20,637 nt of DNA from Firmicutes bacterium UBA3930. GTDB lineage: Bacteria; Bacillota; Clostridia; Caldicoprobacterales; Caldicoprobacteraceae. This document shows, piece after piece, positions 5,731 to 13,718 of this stretch (its first letter is position 1; each line of letters opens with the position of its first letter). A program made the translations under genes and the position numbers. The stretch covers positions 1 through 20,637 of the forward strand of contig DGEI01000016.1 in the NCBI GenBank assembly GCA_002385885.1, written 5' to 3'. A model generated the notes under the pieces. It made no database searches. It saw nothing but the letters and a program-made list of their open reading frames with translations, and was not told the DNA's origin.

Positions 5731-7644
5731 CTATTTGGAAAGCACTCTCGGGTCAATGTTTATCACATACCTTCCCGGTTTAATGCCGGTAATTGGTCCA
5801 GCCGGGCGTTTTCCTGTTACTACATTGTTAAAGTAATCCGTCTTTACCTTTTCATCAGGAGCAACTTCCGGCAGGCCGTCCTTTACTATTATCTCCATAG
5901 TCAAGTCTTCACTGTTTATGTTAATCTCTCCGTCAAATGTGCATCCATTCAGATCAAAGCCGCAGAATTCCCTCCATGTTTCGAGATCAAGGCACATTTC
6001 AGGCTCTGGATACATTACCCTGAGATATCCGGGAGGCATTTTCATATACGTGTTTCCTTCAGCCGTATTATACTGATTCGGAAGGATAATGGCTGCATCA
6101 CCGCAGTTATAGAAAATATTGTTGATAAGCTTGTTATCGCGACAGGTACCGCCGCGTTTTGGATAAAGCCTGAATGCGACTACCCTTGAAAAGAAACCTG
6201 CTTTATGGCAGTTGCCAATCAGGTTGTTCACTATCCTTAGCCTGTCCGTACCCTCAAGATATATGCCGTAACCGTTCTTTATACCGTCTTCAGTTGTCTT
6301 ATACCATCCGGAAGAACCGCGTTCCTCAGGCAGAGCATCCTTATTATACCGTCCTTCTACATTCCATATGATATTGTTATCTATCAGGTTTTCCGTATCC
6401 TTTGTACACTCAATGAAAATATGTTCTCTCGAGTTTATTCCATCAACGAACAGATTTGATGTAATCCTGCAGTTGTCATTGCCTACATCCAACCACAGCG
6501 CATCGCATCCATAGCATTTTCTGAAAACATTTCTGCGTATCAGGGAGTTTTGTGCATTATGAAGCTTTATTCCTGCTGCTTCCCAGGACAGCTCCATACG
6601 CTGCCATCCGGTTCCTTCTATAAGGTTATCTTCAATTAAAACATTCGAAACCCAAAGTCCGGCTATACCGCATACACCCGCATCCCTGATTATATTGCGC
6701 CTAATTACCGTATATCCGATTTCATGCTCTTCATAAGTTTCACGATGCCAGCATTCGTTGCCGCAGTCAATGCCAACGGTGTTTGACCAGTCAATAACAC
6801 AGTCTTCAATAATCCAGTGATGTCCTCTGTTGCATGATATAGCACCGCGCTGCGGAACGGGAGCTCCCGTTGCTGCATGAGCCATAGTCAGCCCTTTAAC
6901 CCTTATGTATGAAAGGAATGGTTCTTTGGGAGCAAAACACTGTTCACGGTTGGTTACTTCAATTACATGATTGGCAGGATCATCGTCATTTTCAAGCCGG
7001 ATGTGCACTTTCTGTCCATTGGCCTCAACCCAGTATGCATTTTCCGTTGAAGAAAGCATGTAATAAAGGGGCACCTGTTTCATTGGTTTGCCGTCAACAA
7101 AAACCATGCCTCTTCTGTTAAGATAAGGAGTCATGTCCACTCTGCCGTATTCCAGGTAAATCCGATCATGCAGGACATTAACAGCACAGAACGGATTATA
7201 CCCCTTGAAATCTTCAGGATTAAGCTCAATTTCCCATACCTTTACATGAGAGACATCTTCTTGCGCTCCAAAACCCCGCCGCTGAAGCCGCCATCCTACA
7301 CTGGGTTTGAAATCACGAACTTCAACGGACGCTTTAATTATTACCTCTTCATCGTTGTATGCCTCATAGCTGATCATTCTTTCCGGGCTTTCCCCGCCCA
7401 TTGCCGGCTGTACCGTTTCCCTGTAAACACCCCCATGAATCAATACTCTTGTTCCCGGTGTCGCTGCCTGGGCAGCAGCATTAATTGTCTTAAACGGCCT
7501 GTCCTTTGAACCATCATTGTCGTCAGATGCGTCAGGATGGTTGCAGTCAACATGAAGTTCCCTTTCAAATTTTGGTTCTGCCTCCCAGAATTCAAACATT
7601 TCACCATTGGGCAGCTGAGCTGATAGGTCCTTTAAATCTTTCAT
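5731..7644 (-). CDS. GH120-like right-handed beta-helix glycoside hydrolase, copy 1 (637 aa)
   Basis: This is probably an intracellular beta-xylosidase-type enzyme that trims non-reducing ends. The N-terminus shows the DUF1565-like start of a beta-helix (H-V-D-C-N-H-P at 31-37, D-G-S-K-D-R-P-F-K-T-I-N at 44-55, G-V-Y-R-E at 72-76), followed by many N-x-I turns from 280 to 520. It resembles the GH120 xylosidase XylC of Thermoanaerobacterium as I recall it, including A-L-W-L-D and I-F-I-E segments in the places of its catalytic Asp and Glu. Here these are Asp386 and Glu412. The start at 7644 is chosen because GAGGTG (complement of 7651-7656) lies six bases upstream; an ATG six codons earlier has no ribosome site. 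There is no signal peptide. This is the last gene of the cluster and is nearly identical over its 5' end to the gene at 15585-17522. Confidence 0.75.
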   Translation of the reverse strand: MKDLKDLSAQLPNGEMFEFWEAEPKFERELHVDCNHPDASDDNDGSKDRPFKTINAAAQAATPGTRVLIHGGVYRETVQPAMGGESPERMISYEAYNDEEVIIKASVEVRDFKPSVGWRLQRRGFGAQEDVSHVKVWEIELNPEDFKGYNPFCAVNVLHDRIYLEYGRVDMTPYLNRRGMVFVDGKPMKQVPLYYMLSSTENAYWVEANGQKVHIRLENDDDPANHVIEVTNREQCFAPKEPFLSYIRVKGLTMAHAATGAPVPQRGAISCNRGHHWIIEDCVIDWSNTVGIDCGNECWHRETYEEHEIGYTVIRRNIIRDAGVCGIAGLWVSNVLIEDNLIEGTGWQRMELSWEAAGIKLHNAQNSLIRRNVFRKCYGCDALWLDVGNDNCRITSNLFVDGINSREHIFIECTKDTENLIDNNIIWNVEGRYNKDALPEERGSSGWYKTTEDGIKNGYGIYLEGTDRLRIVNNLIGNCHKAGFFSRVVAFRLYPKRGGTCRDNKLINNIFYNCGDAAIILPNQYNTAEGNTYMKMPPGYLRVMYPEPEMCLDLETWREFCGFDLNGCTFDGEININSEDLTMEIIVKDGLPEVAPDEKVKTDYFNNVVTGKRPAGPITGIKPGRYVINIDPRVLSK

Positions 7645-7650
7645 AAAATT

Positions 7651-7656
7651 CACCTC
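7651..7656 (-). promoter_or_regulatory. Ribosome site fixing the start of GH120-like copy 1
   Basis: GAGGTG on the minus strand lies six bases from the ATG at 7644. The earlier in-frame ATG at 7662 overlaps the region just upstream of this site and has no purine-rich sequence before it. Confidence 0.7.
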
Positions 7657-7966
7657 GTTCATTTATTTTTATATTGTTTTTATTATGGGCATATGTTATT
7701 GGGTACCTTAATATGAAATTTTATCTTCACAGACCGCCTTGCTCATGATAACCGGAAAAGAGCCAAAATTTACTCAACTTCCCTAAGCAAAATACTATAT
7801 TTTTTTATTATATGGCTTATCAATCTTCACGATATGGTCACTATGATATTGTTTTCTTCATTTGATTTCGTAATTTGATACAAGATAATTGCTGTATTTC
7901 ATCAGTGTTCGAAACTTTGTGCATTTCCTGCTGCAAAAATCGGTTTTTCCAACATAGTCTGTCTTT

Positions 7967-8023
7967 ATTATACAATATAATCGGGTAAATATCACTATAT
8001 TTCTATAATAATTCTTCAGTCAA
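7967..8023 (-). promoter_or_regulatory. Overlapping internal promoters for GH120-like copy 1
   Basis: One candidate has a perfect TATAAT (complement of 7967-7972), a 17-base spacer and GTGATA (complement of 7990-7995). An overlapping candidate has TTGACT (complement of 8018-8023), an 18-base spacer and TATAGT (complement of 7994-7999). Either would let the last glycosidase gene be expressed apart from the upstream cluster. Confidence 0.5.
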
Positions 8024-8026
8024 AAC

Positions 8027-8044
8027 TATAAAACGGTTTCTATA
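8027..8044. promoter_or_regulatory. Imperfect palindrome, weak cre/LacI-type operator candidate
   Basis: TATAAAACGGTTTCTATA has symmetric flanks (TATAnAA and TTnTATA) and a near-central CG. It matches the cre consensus except for the leading TG. It lies just upstream of the TTGACT -35 box at 8018-8023. Confidence 0.25.
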
Positions 8045-8077
8045 AATGAGCAGTACAATATGCGCTAAAAACGGTTA

Positions 8078-10507
8078 CTATTCAAAATCTATCTCAACTA
8101 CAATTTTCTCCTCAGCTTTGAAGTCATACCGTATGCGGCCGCCATCCATATCCATCGGTATCCCGTTTATTCTAAATGACTTCATATTCCTGCGGCAGCG
8201 TAAGGCAAGGGCCTGGGTTTTATTTGACAAAAGCACAGCCTTCAGTCCATTCTCATCCCAATCCATACGCTCAAGCTTTGCCCATGTATACAGCCATACA
8301 CCTTCAATACAGCCTTTTCCAAGGGATTCCGGAAGGGCAGGCAAAAACTCAACCGTACCGGGTTCGGAGAATATACACATTTCCAGCAGTATGCACGGCA
8401 TTGCGCCCTGAAGATCCGGAAACCGCCCTCTATACGGGAAGTGCCTGGTCTGAAGGGCAGGTGTTATAAATCCATGATTAATCAGCTGGGATAGATTTTG
8501 GACGGCTTCTTCAGTATCCTTAAGACGAATTGCGGTAAGGCATCGGTGAATGATACCATGTGCCGAATCATCCTGCTGCCCTCGCATACGGTTTGAAATC
8601 CTGATTGCTCTTGCAAGTTCCGGTTCTCTTTCCGGGGTTACAGCTCTGCCTGGCCATACATCATAATGATGTGAGACATGACGATGGTTATAATTTTCTT
8701 CTATAGAAGGCCACGCCCATTCTTTCAGGCCGCCGCTCTCGTCCAGAAGGTATGGAGGCAAAGATGAACGCTGAGCCTCCCAATGCGGGATGTTTTCCTC
8801 TTCTATGCCAAGTACCTTACAAGCTGTTATCAGATTATCAAGCACCTCGCGGCAAATTGCGATGTCCATTACAGAGTTTATACGGGTAGGACTTATATCC
8901 TTACATGTCACTGTGGAATAGTCCGGGTTTGGTGTAGGATTTTCCGGTGAGAAGGATGGATAAAAAATCACATGTCCATCAGGGCCACGGTCGCAAGCAT
9001 AATCCTCAAAGAACAGTGCAATCTCTTTCAATGCGGGTACCACACGATTTCTGAGGAATTCTTTATCTCCGGTAACCAGCCAATAACCCCATAATTCATT
9101 ATAAATCCATCCAAGACAGCCCGTCCAGCAATAATGCGGATAGGTTTTGGAGAAGTGGTAAAGCAAACCCGAGTCATAATCACAATGAACACTGCAAAGC
9201 AAACCCCTGGCACCGAAAAGCTTTCGGGCATTTATACGGAAATCATCAAATTTAGTCTCATAATATCTGAAGTATACATCCATCTCATCAAACAAGCCGG
9301 TACTGTTTCCTGCACAAACCTGAAGATTGGTATTAATGTTATGCTGTCCCCACATAGGTGGAAATTTGCCTGTGTTTGTTATCTGAAAAAAACGGCCGCT
9401 GTCATAGAGTTTATCCATTAACATGGGATCAATCTGAGTATCAGTGCACGACCTTATAAGCAATTCTTCAACCGATAATGCAAAATCTTCCTTATCACCG
9501 GTACAAAGGCGGGACCGCTTCATACGGGAACCTATATATTCTCTGTTATAGTCTATAAGCACATTGAAATCAGGATCGATAGCCATCACTTCATCTGCTA
9601 TAGGCTGTGCACATGCAAATGTAAATTCTGTTTCAAACTTAACCGTTTTAGAAAGAATAATAAGGCTATCAGCACCGGTTATACGTATACCGTTATCTAT
9701 TATCTCTGTTTTTCCACCTTTTCGGATAAAACGTAATACGGAAACATAGCCTTTCTGTCCGTATTCCGGATTGTATGCCCATTTTATTGTTATAAGATCC
9801 TCGTTTATTTCAAGTTCATGTGAACACCGCTCGATATCGAACACTCCTCCATATCTTCCCTGCCCTTTTCTGTTCGGTAATGTGATTGTAATTTCTGTAT
9901 TCAGTTCACCCTCTGGTGCCGTAAACCGCTGTACTACAACATCATCCTTATAAGCAGCAAATACCTCACGTGCAAATGCACCTTTATCATTCTCCCACTG
10001 CACGGTAATGTTACCTGTCATCATGTCAAGCCAGCGCAAATAATTCTTAGTTTCGCCTGCCTCAAACTGTTTGATGCTCAGCCAAAAAGCTGCATGTTTT
10101 CGTAGACTCGATGGCGGAACAATATTATCATTCCATTTGCCCATGAGAGGCCCAAAACCAGCATCCAGCTGTGCCCGATGTACTAAATCACCTGCTTCTT
10201 CAAACTTACCCTCAAGCAAAAGCCTGCGTACCTCCGGCATTATGGCAGTCAAATCCGGCGGCTCAGGTGTCTTTGCCCATCGGGGTGAATACAAAGCCTC
10301 ATGCATAAAAGCAAGTTCATCGTTATAGGGATCACCCAGAACGTCAACTTGCTGGAACCCATTACCTGTACTGATGCAGTCTTCATAGTCCCTGGCCGGT
10401 TTTATGCTGCACACGTTTCGCTCCGGCAAGACAGCTTTCCGTTTTACAAAAGGCATTGCCGGGTATTTAAATTGATGCGGAATCAGTTTTATATGGCTGC
10501 CGAACAT
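8078..10507 (-). CDS. GH95-family alpha-L-fucosidase / alpha-L-galactosidase-like protein (809 aa)
   Basis: It should hydrolyse terminal alpha-linked L-fucose or L-galactose by inversion, in the cytoplasm. GH95 traits are the N-terminal beta-domain with S-T-G-N-G (46-50) and D-E-L-A-F-M-H-E (63-70), the P-E-V-R-R-L-L-L-E-G-K helix (91-101) and an (alpha/alpha)6 barrel with N-I-N (390-392), S-P-E-N (520-523), H-R-H-V-S-H (608-613) and F-P-D-L-Q-G (696-701). By comparison with Bifidobacterium AfcA, Asn390, Asn392, Glu522 and Asp698 are probably the catalytic set; I aligned these by eye. The start at 10507 follows AGGAGGGAT (complement of 10512-10520); a 23-codon upstream extension has no ribosome site. 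Members of this family also act on L-galactose of plant polymers. It is flanked on both sides by GH120-like genes. Confidence 0.8.
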   Translation of the reverse strand: MFGSHIKLIPHQFKYPAMPFVKRKAVLPERNVCSIKPARDYEDCISTGNGFQQVDVLGDPYNDELAFMHEALYSPRWAKTPEPPDLTAIMPEVRRLLLEGKFEEAGDLVHRAQLDAGFGPLMGKWNDNIVPPSSLRKHAAFWLSIKQFEAGETKNYLRWLDMMTGNITVQWENDKGAFAREVFAAYKDDVVVQRFTAPEGELNTEITITLPNRKGQGRYGGVFDIERCSHELEINEDLITIKWAYNPEYGQKGYVSVLRFIRKGGKTEIIDNGIRITGADSLIILSKTVKFETEFTFACAQPIADEVMAIDPDFNVLIDYNREYIGSRMKRSRLCTGDKEDFALSVEELLIRSCTDTQIDPMLMDKLYDSGRFFQITNTGKFPPMWGQHNINTNLQVCAGNSTGLFDEMDVYFRYYETKFDDFRINARKLFGARGLLCSVHCDYDSGLLYHFSKTYPHYCWTGCLGWIYNELWGYWLVTGDKEFLRNRVVPALKEIALFFEDYACDRGPDGHVIFYPSFSPENPTPNPDYSTVTCKDISPTRINSVMDIAICREVLDNLITACKVLGIEEENIPHWEAQRSSLPPYLLDESGGLKEWAWPSIEENYNHRHVSHHYDVWPGRAVTPEREPELARAIRISNRMRGQQDDSAHGIIHRCLTAIRLKDTEEAVQNLSQLINHGFITPALQTRHFPYRGRFPDLQGAMPCILLEMCIFSEPGTVEFLPALPESLGKGCIEGVWLYTWAKLERMDWDENGLKAVLLSNKTQALALRCRRNMKSFRINGIPMDMDGGRIRYDFKAEEKIVVEIDFE

Positions 10508-10511
10508 TATA

Positions 10512-10520
10512 ATCCCTCCT
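10512..10520 (-). promoter_or_regulatory. Ribosome site fixing the GH95 start
   Basis: AGGAGGGAT on the minus strand, with core GGAGGG six bases from the ATG at 10507. This excludes the longer open frame that begins at 10576. Confidence 0.75.
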
Positions 10521-10588
10521 GTTCTGCAATATCTTTTGTTGGCAGACCTGCCTGTTTGAAAACTATATCGCTTCACGTATCCTTAATT

Positions 10589-10617
10589 TTTCTACATAAA
10601 GTGAAAAAAGCTGACAA
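10589..10617 (-). promoter_or_regulatory. Possible internal promoter of the GH95 gene
   Basis: TTGTCA (complement of 10612-10617), a 17-base spacer and TAGAAA (complement of 10589-10594) give a moderate sigma-A match. The -35 lies inside one arm of the inverted repeat at 10607-10680. The leader would be about 75 bases. Confidence 0.3.
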
Positions 10618-10680
10618 AGCATAAACAAACAGACGCTCCACAGTTATTCAGTATTGCCTGATGGTATCTTTGCCAGCTTT
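10607..10680 (-). terminator. Long-loop hairpin with U-run between GH120-like copy 3 and GH95
   Basis: The arms at 10607-10619 (AAAGCTGACAAAG) and 10668-10680 (CTTTGCCAGCTTT) match at 12 of 13 positions around a 48-base loop. On the minus strand the second arm runs straight into further U residues (CAGCTTTTTTCAC). It begins about 98 bases after the upstream gene's stop. It may be a partial terminator that lowers transcription into GH95, or an attenuator. Confidence 0.45.
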
Positions 10681-10777
10681 CAGCATCCTGCTATTGTTTA
10701 CAACCAATATCCATTAAACACATCATAGTATCATACTCTGAATAAACAGAGGAAATTCTGCATAAGAACACTAAATA

Positions 10778-12676
10778 CTAAGGACGCCGCCTTGGATCTA
10801 TGGAAAACCTGCCGCTCATATTAAGCAGGCCGGAAAACGGGCCGGGATAACACTCGCTTTCCCTGTGATTTCCAAGAATATCATTTCTTACATGTTTATA
10901 ACATGTTACTCTTGGTATATCAGTTTTAATCTCTATTGATAATGTCAGGGTTTCGGGATCAAGTTCTATCTCAGCATCAGCCACAGCACCGTTCATTTCC
11001 CAGTTGAAATACCTCTTTACGGATTCCAGATCCAGCGCCTGCATGGGATCGGGGTTCAGAATTTTTATGTATCCCGGCGGCACATCTATATATACATTGC
11101 CGTCTAAAAAGTTATTTATATTGTCAAAATTAACTGCAGACTGCCGGCAGTTATAGAATATATTGTTTATAATCTTAAAATCTCTTTCAGTACTGCCTCT
11201 TCCATCAATCATTCGCAGGGGTATTGAGTAAGAATGAAAACCTGAATTGGCTGCATTAATGATAAGATTGTTGACAATGGTAACATCATCGCTGCCTAAC
11301 GAATATATACCGTTGCCTTCCTCGCCTCTTTTATCCATTGTCTGCCAGTTGTTAAGCCATAGTTCTTTTGCCTTATCTTTATATAACAGAGCCCCAATGT
11401 CAGCAATAACATTGTTGTCCACCAGGTTATGAAAACGTGTTCCTTCAAAAATAATCGCACCTCTCAATGTATCGGGCATATCTACGAATACATTGGATGT
11501 TATTCTGCAGTTTGAGTTGCCGCAGTCCAGCCACAGGCCATCACAGAATTCCATATTTCTCACGATATTTCTGCGGAACATCATATTTTTAGCATGATGA
11601 ACCTTTATTCCGGCTGACTCCCATGAATAATATACTCTCTGCCAGCCGATATCCTCTATAATATTATCTTCTATCAGTAAATAATTACTGCCTATTGCTG
11701 CTATTCCGCATACACCGCAATCACTGATGACATTATTTCTTATTATGTGATAACTGAACTCTTCAGGCGGAGGCGGAGCATTCCAGCATTCGTTGCCGGC
11801 GTCAATACCGACGGAATTTGCATGACGTATCACGCAATCCTCTATAATCCAATGGTGTCCCCTGTACGTCGAAACCAGGCCTTTTTGCGGAACAGGATTG
11901 CCGTTTCCTGCAAATTCAAAGGTAATGCCCTTTACCCTGATATAACCCAAATATGGTTCCTCTGGCACAAATACCTGCTCTTTAGTGGTTATCTCAATAG
12001 TGTGATCTTCCGGGCTGCCGTCATCTTCAAACCGTACATGCAGGCAAAGGCCATTTTCTTCAATCCAGAAAGCACCTTTCTCCTTTGCCAGTTCCCTATA
12101 CTTTCTGACTTGCTTAAGCCTTTTACCGTCTACATAAACCATTCCCCGCCTGTACGAAAGCACGGGATCAATTGTTTTTTCATCATAATAGAGGCAGCTT
12201 GTATCATGTAAAATAGTCGCAATAGCAAAAGGATTGTATCCATCTTCAAATAAACCCGGTTCCAGCTTTCTCATCCAGATTTTTGGATTACCCTCTACTT
12301 TTTCACCATGAAAGGATAAAGACCATCCTCTGGATGCTTCCCATTTGTCATCCAGAACAACCGAGCCTTTAACAATAACTTTTTCCCCTTCAGCAGCTTC
12401 ATAACTGATCATATTTTCCGGACTTGTACCGCCGAAGCGCGGACGAACGCATTCCCTGTAAACACCTTCCCGTATTATTACCCTTTCTCCAGGCTGTAAT
12501 ACTGCCGCAGCTTTACCTATAGTACGGAACGGCCTTTCATAGGTACCGGGACCATCATCGTCTGCATTTTCCGCTTTATTATCCACATAGTACGTCTTGG
12601 AGAATTCTAAAGGTTTCTCCCACATGATAAAATCGGAGCCGTCTGCAAGCTTGTTAATCCAGTTGTCCATTGACAT
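10778..12676 (-). CDS. GH120-like right-handed beta-helix glycoside hydrolase, divergent copy 3 (632 aa)
   Basis: This has the same architecture as the other two beta-helix enzymes but is clearly diverged; I judge well under 60% identity by eye. The N-terminal helix cap shows Y-Y-V-D-N (29-33), E-R-P-F-R-T-I (47-53) and E-G-V-Y-R-E (70-75). Shared core motifs are R-G-H-H-W-I-I-E-D-C-V-I (272-283), G-N-E-C-W (294-298) and S-W-E-S-A-G-I-K (351-358). The two predicted catalytic acids are kept: Asp384 in L-W-L-D and Glu411 in I-I-F-E. There is no signal peptide. The ATG at 12676 follows GGGAGGGGTG. The active-site surroundings differ from the other copies (F-E-F-A-G-N-G-N at 253-260 against M-A-H-A-A-T-G-A), so it may act on a different sugar or linkage. 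Confidence 0.72.
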   Translation of the reverse strand: MSMDNWINKLADGSDFIMWEKPLEFSKTYYVDNKAENADDDGPGTYERPFRTIGKAAAVLQPGERVIIREGVYRECVRPRFGGTSPENMISYEAAEGEKVIVKGSVVLDDKWEASRGWSLSFHGEKVEGNPKIWMRKLEPGLFEDGYNPFAIATILHDTSCLYYDEKTIDPVLSYRRGMVYVDGKRLKQVRKYRELAKEKGAFWIEENGLCLHVRFEDDGSPEDHTIEITTKEQVFVPEEPYLGYIRVKGITFEFAGNGNPVPQKGLVSTYRGHHWIIEDCVIRHANSVGIDAGNECWNAPPPPEEFSYHIIRNNVISDCGVCGIAAIGSNYLLIEDNIIEDIGWQRVYYSWESAGIKVHHAKNMMFRRNIVRNMEFCDGLWLDCGNSNCRITSNVFVDMPDTLRGAIIFEGTRFHNLVDNNVIADIGALLYKDKAKELWLNNWQTMDKRGEEGNGIYSLGSDDVTIVNNLIINAANSGFHSYSIPLRMIDGRGSTERDFKIINNIFYNCRQSAVNFDNINNFLDGNVYIDVPPGYIKILNPDPMQALDLESVKRYFNWEMNGAVADAEIELDPETLTLSIEIKTDIPRVTCYKHVRNDILGNHRESECYPGPFSGLLNMSGRFSIDPRRRP

Positions 12677-12729
12677 GAAACACCCCTCCCCTTCTTGGTT
12701 AAAATATATTTTTAATGACCGGACAATTA

Positions 12730-13623
12730 TTACAGCTTCTTCTTTCTTTTCCTAATCTTCTCCATCTGCTGCATAGTTTTTTTCCTGAATTCTTTCATGT
12801 CAAATATCTGATCAGTAATATCTGCTACATCAAAAGCATTGTAAAGGTCACTCATGTGTTCAGGAGCCCCAACAATGGAAAGGCCCCCATCTATCCGGAT
12901 CACCTGTCCGGTTACATATGATGCTTTATCGGATACCAGCCAGGAAACCACATCTGCCATATCTTCTGCATACCCGTTCCTTCGAAGCGGTATAAACCTA
13001 TGGGTGTTTTTATAAAAGGGATTTTCTTTTTCATCTTCGGGTTCAGGACACATTACATTTGTAACACCGGGGGAAAATCCATTTACACGAATACCATACC
13101 GGCCGAGATCAATGGCAAATGATCGAATTGCCCTGTTTAGCGCCGCTTTCAGCCCACCGTATATAGCATCGGAACTATGAGGCGCAAACGCCCGTACCGA
13201 TGTGTTGAATAATATGCTGCCTTTGACTCCGTTCTCAACCATATATCTGGCTGCTTCGCTCGCACCCAAAATCATACCGCGGAAATTGACCTGATACAAT
13301 CTGTCCATTACTTCAGCTGTTATATCCCTGATTTCTTCAAATATAGTAATACCTGCATTATTTACCATTACATCAAGCCGGCCAAGTTTTTCAACCGCCT
13401 CGCGTACAAGACGCCCTGGGACTTCAGGATCTCCGGTATCGCCCTGAAGCACACATACTTTGACCCCCAAATCTGTAATAATATCTGCTGCTTCCAGGGC
13501 ATCTTCTTTTGATCTTGAATAGTGAACTGCTATATCGTATCCGTCCTTCGCCAGGGCAATTGCTATTGCTCTTCCTATGCCTCTGCTTGAACCGGTGACA
13601 AGTGCTGTTTTGTTAATCCCCAC
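12730..13623 (-). CDS. Short-chain dehydrogenase/reductase (SDR), 297 aa, GTG start
   Basis: This is an NAD(P)-dependent classical SDR. The cofactor motif T-G-S-S-R-G-I-G is at 10-17, N-N-A-G at 88-91, and the catalytic set is Asn113, Ser142, Tyr155 and Lys159 (Y-G-G-L-K). The GTG start at 13623 is chosen because GGGGGTGA (complement of 13629-13636) lies five bases upstream and it gives the usual short lead before the Rossmann fold. A TTG five codons earlier is the alternative but overlaps that ribosome site. The protein runs about 45 residues past the usual D-G-G end near residue 248 and finishes with a very basic tail (K-I-R-K-R-K-K-K-L). Next to a lactonase and a sugar-acid dehydratase it probably oxidises an aldose such as L-fucose or L-galactose at C1, or acts later on a keto-deoxy acid. 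Substrate is inferred. Confidence 0.82.
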   Translation of the reverse strand: MGINKTALVTGSSRGIGRAIAIALAKDGYDIAVHYSRSKEDALEAADIITDLGVKVCVLQGDTGDPEVPGRLVREAVEKLGRLDVMVNNAGITIFEEIRDITAEVMDRLYQVNFRGMILGASEAARYMVENGVKGSILFNTSVRAFAPHSSDAIYGGLKAALNRAIRSFAIDLGRYGIRVNGFSPGVTNVMCPEPEDEKENPFYKNTHRFIPLRRNGYAEDMADVVSWLVSDKASYVTGQVIRIDGGLSIVGAPEHMSDLYNAFDVADITDQIFDMKEFRKKTMQQMEKIRKRKKKL

Positions 13624-13628
13624 AATAG

Positions 13629-13636
13629 TCACCCCC
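13629..13636 (-). promoter_or_regulatory. Ribosome site fixing the GTG start of the SDR gene
   Basis: GGGGGTGA on the minus strand with a 5-base spacer to the GTG at 13623. A start further upstream would place the ribosome site inside the coding sequence. Confidence 0.6.
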
Positions 13637-13718
13637 AATACTCACTATTTGATATATGCTGCCAAATGATTGCCAATATAGGATTATGATACTGCTTTTA
13701 TGTTCATACATGAATTGA

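Larger units (their letters stand above)
7657..8077. other. Long intergenic leader between the GH95 and GH120-like copy 1 genes
   Basis: About 415 bases without a supported gene. It contains overlapping minus-strand promoter matches at 7967-8023 and an imperfect palindrome at 8027-8044. The leader to the ATG at 7644 would be about 315 bases. I saw no clear riboswitch or terminator fold in it. Confidence 0.5.

Noticed and set aside
5423..5836. Plus-strand open frame of 137 codons
   Set aside because: It crosses two terminators and the lacI promoter, has no ribosome site and no recognisable protein; it also overlaps the 3' end of the beta-helix gene.
10508..10576. 23-codon N-terminal extension of the GH95 gene
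   Set aside because: A strong ribosome site lies inside it, correctly spaced for the ATG at 10507, and no ribosome site precedes 10576.
12690..12725. AT-rich palindrome AAAATATATTTT between the SDR and GH120-like copy 3 genes as a terminator
   Set aside because: Self-complementary AT stretch with no GC stem or following U-run; likely composition only.
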